Assembly: GCA_000769715.1 (NCBI GenBank)
Contig: JROS01000012.1
Coordinates: forward strand, 652 to 36,273
DNA length: 35,622 nucleotides
From: Desulfobulbus sp. Tol-SR
GTDB taxonomy: Bacteria; Desulfobacterota; Desulfobulbia; Desulfobulbales; Desulfocapsaceae
Direction of reading: 5' to 3'
Position numbers and translations under genes: made by a program
Notes under the pieces: generated by a model
Databases searched by the model: none
The model's input: the letters and a program-made list of their open reading frames with translations, nothing else
Told to the model about the DNA's origin: nothing
Shown here: in pieces, positions 24,840 to 33,343 of the stretch
How the letters are laid out: each line of letters starts with the position of its first letter
Position numbering within the stretch: position 1 is the first letter of the stretch

Positions 24840-27800
24840 ATGGGAGTATCAAGACGGGATTTTCTCAAGCTGTCAGGCGGCACCGTTCTGGTTGCATCGC
24901 TTGGCGTCAACCTCGACCCGGCCAAGGCCTACGCCAAGGACCTGCGGATCAAGAACGCCAAGGTGACGACGACGGTGTGCCCGTACTGTTCAGTAGGGTG
25001 CGGCATCCTCGTCTACGCCGAGAACGGCAAGGTCATTCAGGTCGAGGGCGATCCTGAGCATCCGATCAACGAAGGGACGCTCTGCTCCAAGGGTTCTTCC
25101 CTGGTGCAGATGGCGGTAAACGACACCCGCCTCAGGAAGCCGATGTACCGGGAGCCCGGCGGAACGGCGTGGAAGGAAGTGGAGTGGGACTGGGCCCTGG
25201 ACCGCATTGCCCGCCTGGTCAAAGACTCCCGGGACAAGAGCTTCAAGACGATCTCCAAGGCCAAGGTCAAGGAAAAACAGCCCGACGGCACCGAGATCGA
25301 GGTCGAGAAGGAATTCGTGGTCAACCGCACCGACGCCATCGCCCATGTCGGCAGCGCCGCCCTCGACAACGAGGAGTGCTATCTGCTGCAGAAACTGGTG
25401 AGGTCATGGGGCCTGGTGTACATAGAACACCAGGCGCGTATCTGACACAGCGCAACTGTTGCGGCTCTGGCAGAGTCGTTCGGACGCGGTGCAATGACCA
25501 ACCACTGGATCGATCTGAAAAACGCCGATGTCATTCTGGCGATGGGCGGAAATCCAGCCTCCAATCACCCTATTTCGATGAAGTGGATCATGCGGGCCCG
25601 GGAAAAGGGCGCCAAGCTGATCTGCGTCGATCCGCGCTTTTCGCAGACCGCCGCCAAAGCGGATCTCTATGCCCCCCTCCGTTCCGGAACGGATATCGCC
25701 TTCCTCGGGGGGATGATCAACTACATCCTGGCAAACGATCTCTACTTCAAGGATTACGTCATCCACTACACCAACGCCTCGTTCCTGGTGAACCCGGAGT
25801 ACAGGGGTCCGGCGGATCTGGACGGTCTGTTCTCCGGCTACAACGAGAAAAAACGCAACTACGACAAGACGACCTGGTTGTTCCAGAAGGATGAAAACGG
25901 CCTGGCCCTGAAGGACCCGACCCTGCAGGATCCCAACTGCGTGTTCCAACTCCTGAAGAAACACTACGTCCGCTACACCCCGGAGAAGGTCTCGGCCATC
26001 ACCGGCACGCCCCTCGATAAACTGCTGGAGGTATACAAACTCTACGGCTCCACCGGCAAGCCGGACCGGGTCGGGACCGAGTGCTACGCCATGGGCTGGA
26101 CCCAGCACACCGTCGGCACCCAGAACATCAGGGCAATGACGATCATCCAGCAGCTGCTCGGCAACATGGGCATGGCCGGCGGCGGCATCAACGCGCTGCG
26201 CGGCGAGGCCAACGTCCAGGGCTCCACCGACTATGGTCTGCTGTTCCATATCCTGCCCGGCTACAACCCGACGCCGAACGCCTCTCTGGTCGACCTGGCC
26301 ACCTACAACGAGAAGAACACGCCGACGACCAAGGAACCGCAGAGCGTCAACTGGTGGGGCAACCGCCCCAAATACATCGCCAGCTATCTCAAGGCCCTCT
26401 ACGGCGACACCGCCACCAAGGAAAATGATTTCGGTTACTCCTGGCTGCCGAAGATCGACGTGGGACAGAACGCCTCGTGGTTGATGATCTTCGACAACAT
26501 GCTCAAAGGGCAGTTCGATGGCTTCTTCGCCTGGGGCCAGAACCCGGCCTGCTCGGGGGCCAACTCCAACAAGACCCGCCAGGCCCTGACCAAGCTCAAG
26601 TGGATGGTCAACGTCAACCTCTTCGACAACGAGACCGGCTCCTTCTGGCGCGGTCCCGACATGAACCCCAAGGAGATCCAGACCGAGGTCTTCATGCTGC
26701 CGTGCGCCTCCTCGGTGGAGAAGGAGGGGAGCATCTCCAACTCCGGACGGTGGGCCCAGTGGCGCTACAAGGCGGTCGAGCCGGTCGGCGAGTCCCTGCC
26801 CGATGCCGAGATCATGAACGAACTGTATTTCAAGGTCAAGGAGATGTACAAGAAAGAGGGCGGGGCCTACCCCGATCCGATCGTCAACCTGACCTGGAAC
26901 TACGGTGAGCGCGATGCGGCGGGCAAGCTCAAGCATGTCGATATTCATGCCGTCGCCAAGGAGATCAACGGCTACTTCCTCGAAGACGTCTACGACACCA
27001 AGGTCGAACCGCCCAAACTGATCGGCAAGAAGGGGGACCTGGTCACCAGCTTCCCGTCGCTCCAGGCCGACGGCACCACCTCGAGCGGCAACTGGCTCTA
27101 TTGCAACTCCTACATCCTCAAGGACGGCAAAGAGGTCAACATGATGGCGCGGCGGGGCAAGAAAGACCCGACGGGCCTCGGCCTCTTCCCGGAATGGACC
27201 TGGTCGTGGCCGGTCAACCGGCGGATCATCTACAACCGGGCCTCGGTCGACCTCGATGGCCAGCCGTGGGATCCGAAACGACCGCTGCTCAAGTTCAATG
27301 CGACAAAGCTCGACGCCAAAACCGGTAAGCCCGGTGTCTGGGAGGGTGACGTTGTCGATGGCGGCGGCGGGCCGGCCGGATCGCCCACCGGCAAGCTGCC
27401 CTTCATCATGAAGCCCGACGGTATCGCCTCGATCTTCGGCCCCGGACTCGCGGAAGGGCCGTTCCCGGAACATTACGAGGCCCTGGAGTGTCCGCTCGAG
27501 GTGAATTCGATGTCCAAGCAGCGGGTCAACCCGACTATCAAGATCTTCGGCGACAAGATGGATGCCGCCTTCTCCTGCGATGCCCGGTATCCCTTCGTCT
27601 GTTCCACCTACCGGGTATCGGAGCACTGGCAGACCGGCTGCATGACGCGCCACTGCTCGTGGCTGCTGGAGATGCAGCCGCAGAACTTCGTCGAGATGAG
27701 CGTCGAGCTGGCGAAGGAGTTGGGAATGACCAACGGTGAAACGGTGTTCGTCGAATCCGGTCGTGGTAAGGTGAAAGCGGTCGTGCTCGTTTCCGAACGG

Positions 27801-27986
27801 TTCAAGCCCTTCAAGATCGAGAACACGACGGTGCACCAGGTCGGTGTTCCCTGGCATTTCGGATGGCAGTTTCCCGAGGACGGCAGCGGCTATGACAGCG
27901 CCAACCTGCTGACCCCGAACGTGGGCGATGCGAACACAATGATACCCGAGTCGAAGGCCTTCATGGTCAACGTCCGGAAGGCATAG
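24840..27986 (+). CDS. fdnG: Formate dehydrogenase catalytic subunit, selenocysteine-containing, Tat-exported
   Basis: A 1048-residue molybdo/tungstopterin enzyme that oxidises formate to CO2 on the periplasmic side. ATG 24840 (ribosome-binding site AAGGAGG) begins with a twin-arginine signal, SRRDFLKLSGG. The 4Fe-4S motif CPYCSVGCGI...TLCSKG follows. An in-frame TGA at 25443-25445 (residue 202) sits in HQARI-U-HSATVAALAESFGRGAMTNHW, where formate dehydrogenase-N has its metal-binding selenocysteine; homology runs unbroken on both sides. The C-terminal domain includes SEHWQTGCMTRHCSWL and ends at TAG 27986. A second ATG at 24774, also with a good ribosome-binding site, would add 22 residues before the Tat signal. 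An Fe-S subunit and a cytochrome b gene follow closely. Ordinary gene callers would split the gene in two. Confidence 0.96.
25446..25485 (+). promoter_or_regulatory. Candidate SECIS element of the formate dehydrogenase gene
   Basis: Bacterial selenocysteine insertion needs a hairpin directly behind the UGA. Here CGCAA (25451-25455) can pair with TTGCG (25459-25463), and a second small stem CTCT/AGAG lies just behind it. The exact SelB-binding fold was not computed. Confidence 0.4.
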
Positions 27987-27996
27987 GGGGTGAACC

Positions 27997-28767
27997 ATGG
28001 CCAACGATAACTCAAACAACCGTAAAGCGATCCTCGTTACCCCGGAGCTCTGCATCGGCTGCAGGGCATGCCAGGTTGCCTGCAAGTCCTGGAACCAGCT
28101 GCCGGGGATAAAGACCAAGAACACCGGCAGCTACCAGAACCCACCGGACCTGGCGAGCGCCGCCTACAACATCATCCGCTACAATGAAGTGCCGTCGCAG
28201 GAAAACCCGGTGCGCTGGCTCTTCGTCAGCCGGCGGTGCATGCACTGCGACGACGCGGGGTGCATGAAGATCTGTCCGTCCGGGGCATTGTACCGGACCG
28301 CTGAAGGCGCCGTGGCCTTCGACCGTGACAAGTGCATCGGCTGCAAGCTCTGTGTCAATGCCTGTCCCTTCGACGTCCCCCGCTATGATGCCGACGGCAA
28401 GGTGACCAAATGTCACCTCTGCTTCGACCGCATCGCCGCCGGGATGAATCCGGCCTGTGTCAAGACCTGCCCGACCGGGGCGTTGAAATTCGGCGACCGG
28501 GAGGAGCTGATCGGCGCCGCCAAAAAGGAAGGATTTGCCACCATATATGGCGAACAGGACCTGGGCGGCCTGGGTTCGGTCTACGCCTTCAAGGAGGAGC
28601 CGAAACTCTACGGCATGATTGAAAACCCGGCAATCCCGAGCAGTGTCAACTTCTGGCATACGTATCTGAAGCCGCTCTCCGTTATTGGTCTGGGCGGTGT
28701 GGTCGCCGCTGCGGCGATCCATTATCTGGCGATAGGCCCCCACAAAGATAACAACGAGGAGGTGTGA
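27997..28767 (+). CDS. fdnH: Formate dehydrogenase iron-sulfur (beta) subunit
   Basis: A 256-residue electron-transfer subunit with four ferredoxin-type cysteine groups: CIGCRACQVACKSW, CMHCDDAGCMKICPSGAL, CIGCKLCVNACPFDVPR and CHLCFDRIAAG...CVKTCPTGAL, enough for four 4Fe-4S clusters. A single membrane helix near the C-terminus (LSVIGLGGVVAAAAIHYLAIG) anchors it, as in FdnH. It has no signal peptide of its own and would be exported together with the Tat-carrying catalytic subunit. It starts 10 bp after that gene and ends 1 bp before the cytochrome b gene. Electrons pass from formate through these clusters to haem b. Confidence 0.94.
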   Translation: MANDNSNNRKAILVTPELCIGCRACQVACKSWNQLPGIKTKNTGSYQNPPDLASAAYNIIRYNEVPSQENPVRWLFVSRRCMHCDDAGCMKICPSGALYRTAEGAVAFDRDKCIGCKLCVNACPFDVPRYDADGKVTKCHLCFDRIAAGMNPACVKTCPTGALKFGDREELIGAAKKEGFATIYGEQDLGGLGSVYAFKEEPKLYGMIENPAIPSSVNFWHTYLKPLSVIGLGGVVAAAAIHYLAIGPHKDNNEEV

Positions 28768-28768
28768 T

Positions 28769-29374
28769 ATGGCAGAGATGGTAAGAAAATCCAGTGTCGG
28801 TGAAATTGTGAATCACTGGATACTGGCCGGAAGCTGTATCCTGCTGATCATCACGGGATTCGCCTTCCTTTTCCACCTGGACTCCGTCGGCGCCGTGTTC
28901 GGCGGCTACGAAGCCATGAAAACGGTGCATAACTGGGTGGGAGTGATCTTTGGTCTGTCGCTCCTGGTTTCGACGATCCATTATCTCAAGGATGCACTGG
29001 AATACGACGCCGATGATGCCCAATGGTTCAAGGTGGCGGGCGGGTATCTGTCCCACAAGGTCAAGGTGCCGCCGATGGGGAAATACAATCCCGGGCAGAA
29101 ACTGTATTACCTGGCCATTCTGGTCGGGGGGATCGCCATTTTCCTCTCCGGCCTCGGCATCTGGCTGATGAAGGACAATTCGACGATCATGCTGCTGTCC
29201 CACCTGGTCCATAACGTGGCGTTCTGTATCTTCGTGATTGCCGTGCCGGTCCATATCTATCTCGGAACGTTGGCGAATCCGGGGACCTTCCAGATCATGA
29301 TCAATGGCCTGATGCCGCTCAGTGACGCCAAAAAGAAACATCCCAAGTGGATGAAGGCGGTCGGCAAGATGTAG
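28769..29374 (+). CDS. fdnI: Formate dehydrogenase cytochrome b (gamma) subunit
   Basis: A 201-residue integral membrane protein with four hydrophobic helices, the cytochrome b561-type subunit that takes electrons from the Fe-S subunit and reduces quinone. Candidate haem ligands are His residues in NHWILAG, TVHNWVGV and LSHLVHN with the later VPVHIYLG. Its start overlaps a GAGGAGGTG ribosome-binding site formed by the end of the beta-subunit gene, with a one-base gap, so translation is coupled. It is followed by a strong terminator at 29410-29439. Confidence 0.92.
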   Translation: MAEMVRKSSVGEIVNHWILAGSCILLIITGFAFLFHLDSVGAVFGGYEAMKTVHNWVGVIFGLSLLVSTIHYLKDALEYDADDAQWFKVAGGYLSHKVKVPPMGKYNPGQKLYYLAILVGGIAIFLSGLGIWLMKDNSTIMLLSHLVHNVAFCIFVIAVPVHIYLGTLANPGTFQIMINGLMPLSDAKKKHPKWMKAVGKM

Positions 29375-29409
29375 CGGCGATGTCCCGTTAACAATCAAAC
29401 AGGAGGAGA

Positions 29410-29439
29410 GGGGGATGCCGTGCGGTATCCCCCTTTTTT
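29410..29439 (+). terminator. Rho-independent terminator after the formate dehydrogenase subunits
   Basis: GGGGGATGCC (29410-29419) pairs with GGTATCCCCC (29424-29433) over ten positions including one G-U pair, loop GTGC, followed by six T (29434-29439). It separates the dehydrogenase subunits from the DsbA-like selenoprotein gene and overlaps a short ORF with a strong ribosome-binding site, so it may be an attenuator. Confidence 0.8.
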
Positions 29440-29441
29440 GA
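29415..29441 (+). CDS. Possible 8-codon leader ORF inside the terminator hairpin
   Basis: ATG 29415 encodes MPCGIPLF and ends at TGA 29439-29441. The AGGAGGAG ribosome-binding site at 29401-29408 is the best in the neighbourhood and is correctly spaced for this ATG. A ribosome here would melt the terminator stem and stop 5-8 bases before the start of the DsbA-like gene, which has no ribosome-binding site of its own. This suggests coupling or antitermination by translation. Alternatively the site serves GTG 29420, in frame with the DsbA-like gene. Confidence 0.3.
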   Translation: MPCGIPLF

Positions 29442-29449
29442 CCATTATG

Positions 29450-30040
29450 ATGAAACAAGTACTGATCTGCCTTTTTGCCCTGTTGCTGTCCGGGTTGGCA
29501 CAGGCGGAACCGCCGAGGGTCGACGTCCCCATCGGCGACTCTCCCTCGCTGGGGCCGGCCAACGCCCCGGTCACGATCATCGAATTCATCGACTTTCAGT
29601 GACCTCACTGCATGGCGGCCGGTCCGACCGTCAAAGAGCTACTGCAGGCCTACCCCGACCAGATCCGCCTGGTGATCAAGAATTATCCCTATAAATATCG
29701 TGACTTTTCGAAGATCGCAGCCGAGGCCTCACTCGCCGCACGGGACCAGGGCAAGTATTGGGAGATGCACGATATCCTGATTACCCGCTCCCCCAAACTG
29801 GATAGGGCCAGCCTGATCGCCTATGCCGGTGAACTGGGGCTGGACGTCAAGAAATTCACCGAAGCCCTCGACAGCGGCCGGCACGCCAAGGCCATCGAAG
29901 ACGATCTGCAACTGGCCGAGGCGATGGACCTCTACAATACGCCGACTTTTTACATCAACGGCCGGCAGGTCATCGGTGAGCGGCCCTACGCCTACTTCAA
30001 GAGGATCATCGACGAGGAATTGCAGAAGGCGGGGAGGTGA
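29450..30040 (+). CDS. DsbA-like thioredoxin-fold selenoprotein with Sec-Pro-His-Cys active site
   Basis: A 196-residue exported thiol oxidoreductase read through TGA 29600-29602 as selenocysteine (residue 51). Start ATG 29450 or 29447, signal peptide KQVLICLFALLLSGLAQAE. The first thioredoxin strand APVTIIEFIDFQ is directly followed by U-P-H-C, i.e. the classical DsbA CPHC with the reactive first Cys replaced by Sec. After it come AAGPTVKELLQAYPDQIRLV, the helical insert, and the cis-proline loop YNTPTFYINGRQVIG. Homology is continuous across the TGA, there is no gap or frame change, and a hairpin lies at a suitable distance behind it. The neighbouring formate dehydrogenase also uses Sec. 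It ends 4 bp before a cytochrome c peroxidase gene. Likely role: periplasmic disulfide or peroxide chemistry; partner unknown. Confidence 0.85.
29611..29640 (+). promoter_or_regulatory. Candidate SECIS element of the DsbA-like gene
   Basis: CGGT (29620-29623) pairs with ACCG (29627-29630), with loop CCG about 22 bases behind the TGA, in the range known for bacterial SECIS loops. The GGTCC at the tip recalls the GGU-containing loop of the E. coli element. Folding was judged by eye only. Confidence 0.4.
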
Positions 30041-30044
30041 GCGG

Positions 30045-31100
30045 ATGAAAAGACTGTTATGGATGATCCTCGCGGTTCTCTGCCTGCCGGTGTGCGGTTT
30101 CGGCGGACACCTCGAGCCGTTCAAGGAGGTACCGATCCCGAAGGCGAATCCCCAGACGCCGGCGAAGATCGAACTGGGCAGGAAACTGTTCTTCGATCGG
30201 CGGCTGTCCGGCGACGGCACCACCAACTGCGGGACCTGTCACGATCCGCAGCAGGGCTACAGCGACGGACTGGAGATCTCCCTCAACTATCCCACCACCC
30301 GGAACTGGCGCAACTCACCGACACTGATCAACGTCGCCTTCCAGAAATTCCTGTTCCATGACGGCCGGGCGGCAAGTCTCGAAGACCAGGCGCTGTTTCC
30401 GCTGATGTCGGCCTTCGAGATGAACCAGAACCTTGATTACATGGAGGAGGAGATCCGCGCGGTTCCGGAATATGTCACCGAATTCACGAAGGTCTTCGGT
30501 GATGCCGATATCACCCGGGATCGCGTGGCGATGGCCATCGCCGCCTTCGAGCGGACCATCGTCTCCGGTGACGCCCCGCTCGACCGGTACCTGAAAGGGG
30601 ACAGGAACGCCCTTTCGCCGGAGGCGGTGAAAGGGTATGGACTGTTCACCGGCAAGGGGAAATGCACCGAGTGTCATTTCGGCGTCAATCTCGCCGATGA
30701 CCGGTTTCACGCCCTCAATGTCCCGGAAAATCCGGAGCATCTCACGGATCCCCGGATTGCGGCGACGCGCCGGTTTGTCGCCAAGGTCTATCATTTCAAG
30801 GAGTTCCGGACCCTGGCCGAGGATCCCGGCCGGTTTCTCATCACCGGGGAGCGGAAAGACTGGAAGGCGTTCAGGACCCCGACGCTGAGGGAGATTGCCG
30901 GGACGGCTCCCTACATGCACAACGGCATCTCTGCCACCCTGGATGAAGCGATCGAGTTCTTCAATGCGGGCGGCGGCAAAGGCAATACCGTGCTGACGCC
31001 CCTGCAACTTACGGCCGAGGAAAAACGACAGCTCAAGGTTTTCCTCGAAGAAGGGTTGACCGGAGCGCCGATGGCCTTCACCTACCCCAAAATTCCATAA
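30045..31100 (+). CDS. Diheme cytochrome c peroxidase (CcpA/MauG family)
   Basis: A 351-residue periplasmic protein with a signal peptide (RLLWMILAVLCLPVCGFG) and two haem-binding motifs, CGTCH (62-66) and CTECH (207-211). Blocks typical of bacterial diheme peroxidases are KIELGRKLFFDRRLSGDGTTNCGTCHDP, RNSPTLINVAF, FHDGRAASLEDQA, FERTIVSGDAPLDRYLKGD and FRTPTLREIAGTAPYMHNG. It reduces hydrogen peroxide to water with electrons from small cytochromes. GGGGAGGTGAGCGG before ATG 30045 overlaps the stop of the DsbA-like selenoprotein gene, so the two are co-translated, suggesting a shared role in periplasmic peroxide defence close to the oxygen-sensitive formate dehydrogenase. Confidence 0.93.
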   Translation: MKRLLWMILAVLCLPVCGFGGHLEPFKEVPIPKANPQTPAKIELGRKLFFDRRLSGDGTTNCGTCHDPQQGYSDGLEISLNYPTTRNWRNSPTLINVAFQKFLFHDGRAASLEDQALFPLMSAFEMNQNLDYMEEEIRAVPEYVTEFTKVFGDADITRDRVAMAIAAFERTIVSGDAPLDRYLKGDRNALSPEAVKGYGLFTGKGKCTECHFGVNLADDRFHALNVPENPEHLTDPRIAATRRFVAKVYHFKEFRTLAEDPGRFLITGERKDWKAFRTPTLREIAGTAPYMHNGISATLDEAIEFFNAGGGKGNTVLTPLQLTAEEKRQLKVFLEEGLTGAPMAFTYPKIP

Positions 31101-31108
31101 GGAGTACC

Positions 31109-31879
31109 ATGACCATTGATATTCAGGCCTTGATTGAACAACGGCCGCACCTCAAGGACCCCCTCGAGCTGTATGGCAGATGGCAGCGCTTTCAAGAGGA
31201 GGCGGCGGAACTGCTGCCGAAGGAGCGATCGGCGATGTTGCCCGATGATTCCCAGGCCTACCCGCGGGAGAAGGCCGGTGCCATTTTTCGGATGTTCGTC
31301 TCCATCTTTGATCTTCCCGGCGAGCAGCTGGCGCCGCTGGGCCAGGCGTTGGAGAACGGCAAGATCGACTTCATGCGGCTGCCGCTCGGTGAATTACCTG
31401 AGATTTCCGCTCTTCCGGCTACAGCGGATGAGCTGTCCATGATCCTGTTTCTGTTGAGCCGTCCGTACTTTCTGGCGCTGCGCGCCACCTTCCCGCTCGA
31501 CGGCGGCCAGTGGGAGGACGGGCGCTGCCCCCTGTGTTCGGCGCGGCCGGCACTGGCGACGATCGTCGAAGGGCCGCAGCGCCACCTCCACTGTTCCTTC
31601 TGCGGGACCTCCGGCACCTATCAGTTCATCGGCTGTCCCAACTGCGGAACCGGGGACGCGTCGAAGCTCAACACCATTGTCTCCGATGGTGAACCGGGAT
31701 TCCGGCTGGCCACCTGCGACGGGTGTCACAGCTATATCAAGATCGTGGAGAGCTCGATTCTCAAGGAGATGCCGCTCGATCTCGCGGACCTGGCGAGTCT
31801 GCCGCTCGACCTCATCGCCCAGGGGCAGGGATACGAGCGGATGGCGCCGAATCCCATTGCCTTGAAAAAGATGGAATGA
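31109..31879 (+). CDS. fdhE: Formate dehydrogenase accessory protein FdhE
   Basis: A 256-residue cytoplasmic protein needed for maturation of respiratory formate dehydrogenases before Tat export. Four CxxC motifs, CPLC, CSFC, CPNC and CDGC, form the rubredoxin-like metal sites of the FdhE family; HCSFCGTSGTYQFIGCPNCG and ATCDGCHSYIKIVESS are the characteristic segments. AAGGAG precedes ATG 31109, 8 bp after the peroxidase stop. The position at the operon end, behind the subunit genes, fits its role in insertion or protection of the Mo/W cofactor or Fe-S cluster. Transcription likely ends at the hairpins 31918-31985. Confidence 0.93.
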   Translation: MTIDIQALIEQRPHLKDPLELYGRWQRFQEEAAELLPKERSAMLPDDSQAYPREKAGAIFRMFVSIFDLPGEQLAPLGQALENGKIDFMRLPLGELPEISALPATADELSMILFLLSRPYFLALRATFPLDGGQWEDGRCPLCSARPALATIVEGPQRHLHCSFCGTSGTYQFIGCPNCGTGDASKLNTIVSDGEPGFRLATCDGCHSYIKIVESSILKEMPLDLADLASLPLDLIAQGQGYERMAPNPIALKKME

Positions 31880-31917
31880 CAGGCCATTGCGCGACAGTGT
31901 CCGGCAGGCGCTGCATC

Positions 31918-31985
31918 AACCGCCTGGTATCCAATCACCAGGCGGTTCGCCAAGGGCTGTCTCGGTCGGACAGCCCTTGTTTCTT
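31918..31985 (+). terminator. Double hairpin terminator after fdhE
   Basis: First stem: AACCGCCTGGT (31918-31928) with ACCAGGCGGTT (31937-31947), perfect over 11 bp, without a T-run. Second stem: AAGGGCTGTC (31952-31961) with GACAGCCCTT (31969-31978), followed by GTTTCTT. Together they lie between converging genes and probably end the fdn operon, and perhaps the minus-strand kinase transcript. Confidence 0.75.
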
Positions 31986-31986
31986 G

Positions 31987-32910
31987 TCATCGATTCGGGT
32001 TGAGCCGCGCTGCAAATTCCTCGGCGGTAAAGCGATAGACCTGGGTCCCATAGTGTTCGACGGCAAAGGAGGCGCAGACGCTGCCGAGCCGGGCGCTCTC
32101 CTCGAGGCTCATCCCCCTGGTCAGTCCGCTTAGCAGACCGCCGCGGTAGGCGTCGCCGGCACCGGTCGGATCGACCACCCGTTTGGCCGGAAAAGCGGGG
32201 ATCTGTATCCTCCGTCCCTGGTGATGGACCATTGAACCGGCCTCGCCGAGGGTGATGATCGTGCTCTCGGCGAGGTCGAGGAGCTGTTCCTTCGTCAGTT
32301 CGGTCTTGTCGAGGATGAGATCGAATTCGTAGTCGTTGACGATCAGGATCTTCGCCCCGCGAATAGCCGAGAGCAGGGCGTCGGCCTGCAGTACCGGCAG
32401 GGACTGGCCGGGATCGAAGATATAGGGGATACCGGCGTCCCGGCACCGTCGCGGGTAGGCGATCATGTCGTCAAGATTGCCGGGGGAGACGAGGACCAGG
32501 GTGTCCTCCGGTTCGAGACCGGTAAAATCCAGTTCGGACGAATACTTCATCGCTCCGGGGTTGAAGCCGGTGATCTGGTTGTCGCCCTTGTCGGTGGTGA
32601 TGTAGGCGCCGGCCGTCAGTTCCGTGTAGATCACCCTGATCCCGGTGATGGAGATGCTGTTGTCGGCAAACCATTCGAAATAACGGTGATTGTCACTGCC
32701 GATGGTCGCCGAGATAGAGGGTGTCCCGCCCATCAGCCGCAGGGCATAGGCGATATTGCCGGCGGTCCCGCCGAGATTTTCCTTGACTCCGTCGACCTGA
32801 AAACAGACGTTGAGCACGTGGATCTTGTCCGGCAGTATATGGTCGGAAAAATACTCCGGGAAATTCATGATCCTGTCATAGGCCAGAGAACCGCTTATAA
32901 TCACCTTCAT
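31987..32910 (-). CDS. PfkB-family carbohydrate/nucleoside kinase (adenosine kinase-like)
   Basis: A 307-residue cytoplasmic kinase. The first PfkB signature is GGTAGNIAYALRLMGG (47-62), and the second is DPTGAGDAYRGGLLSG, with catalytic base D253 in GAGD. The opening MKVIISGSLAYDRIM and the phrase AFAVEHYGTQVYRF-like ending (here CASFAVEHYGTQVY) resemble the adenosine kinase-like branch more than ribokinase. The likely reaction is ATP-dependent phosphorylation of a nucleoside or sugar. It stands alone, converging on the fdhE gene. An AAGGGA site lies somewhat far upstream of ATG 32910. Confidence 0.9.
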   Translation of the reverse strand: MKVIISGSLAYDRIMNFPEYFSDHILPDKIHVLNVCFQVDGVKENLGGTAGNIAYALRLMGGTPSISATIGSDNHRYFEWFADNSISITGIRVIYTELTAGAYITTDKGDNQITGFNPGAMKYSSELDFTGLEPEDTLVLVSPGNLDDMIAYPRRCRDAGIPYIFDPGQSLPVLQADALLSAIRGAKILIVNDYEFDLILDKTELTKEQLLDLAESTIITLGEAGSMVHHQGRRIQIPAFPAKRVVDPTGAGDAYRGGLLSGLTRGMSLEESARLGSVCASFAVEHYGTQVYRFTAEEFAARLNPNR

Positions 32911-33343
32911 CTGTCTTTTCCCTTGAACGATAACGGAAATCCGTTGGTCTGTGAATAATCAGAGGCTGCTGTCGGTCGGTATCGATTTGTGGAACCGTTG
33001 GAATCCACCGATCTTGCGGTGCGAGAGCGGCGGAAAGGAGAACGCATGGCCGGCCGCGGGGCAGGTCCTCTCCTCGGTTCCGGCTACGGCCCTGTTTAAC
33101 ATAGAGCCGGTGGGGTGTCCAATGAATAGTGGCTCGAGCCCGGGGGCAGGTTGAGGCCGCCGTCGTTGACAATGTGAGAGCAATTCTTAATTTCTTCATA
33201 AGATCTTCTCGACTGTCCGAAACCGCCATGGAGACCGTGGCGTCTTGGATCAGTTGGCCGTAAATCGACTTGGACGGGGAGAAGATTCAGAAATCGACCA
33301 CGTCCGGTGGTCGTTGCTATCACATTCCCAGAGGAGATTGGTC
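32911..33343. other. Divergent intergenic region with candidate promoter and hairpin
   Basis: About 430 bases between the PfkB-type kinase gene (leftward) and the zinc-ribbon gene (rightward). TTGACA (33166-33171) and TAATTT (33188-33193), 16 bases apart, form a possible promoter for the rightward gene. A perfect hairpin, CGACCAC (33295-33301) with GTGGTCG (33307-33313), lies in the leader 30 bases before the start codon. No gene is recognisable here. Confidence 0.5.
33166..33193 (+). promoter_or_regulatory. Candidate sigma-70-type promoter of the zinc-ribbon gene
   Basis: TTGACA and TAATTT with a 16-base spacer, about 150 bases before the start codon of the small Cys-rich gene. Confidence 0.4.

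Noticed and set aside
25494-27986. Separate gene for the second part of fdnG
   Set aside because: Homology is continuous across TGA 25443-25445, which is the known Sec position.
25404-28124. 906-residue minus-strand open frame
   Set aside because: Antisense shadow of fdnG; no signal, motif or ribosome-binding site.
29612-30040. Separate short gene starting at ATG 29612
   Set aside because: It would begin inside the thioredoxin fold without signal peptide or first strand; the upstream frame supplies both and the TGA fits Sec at the active site.
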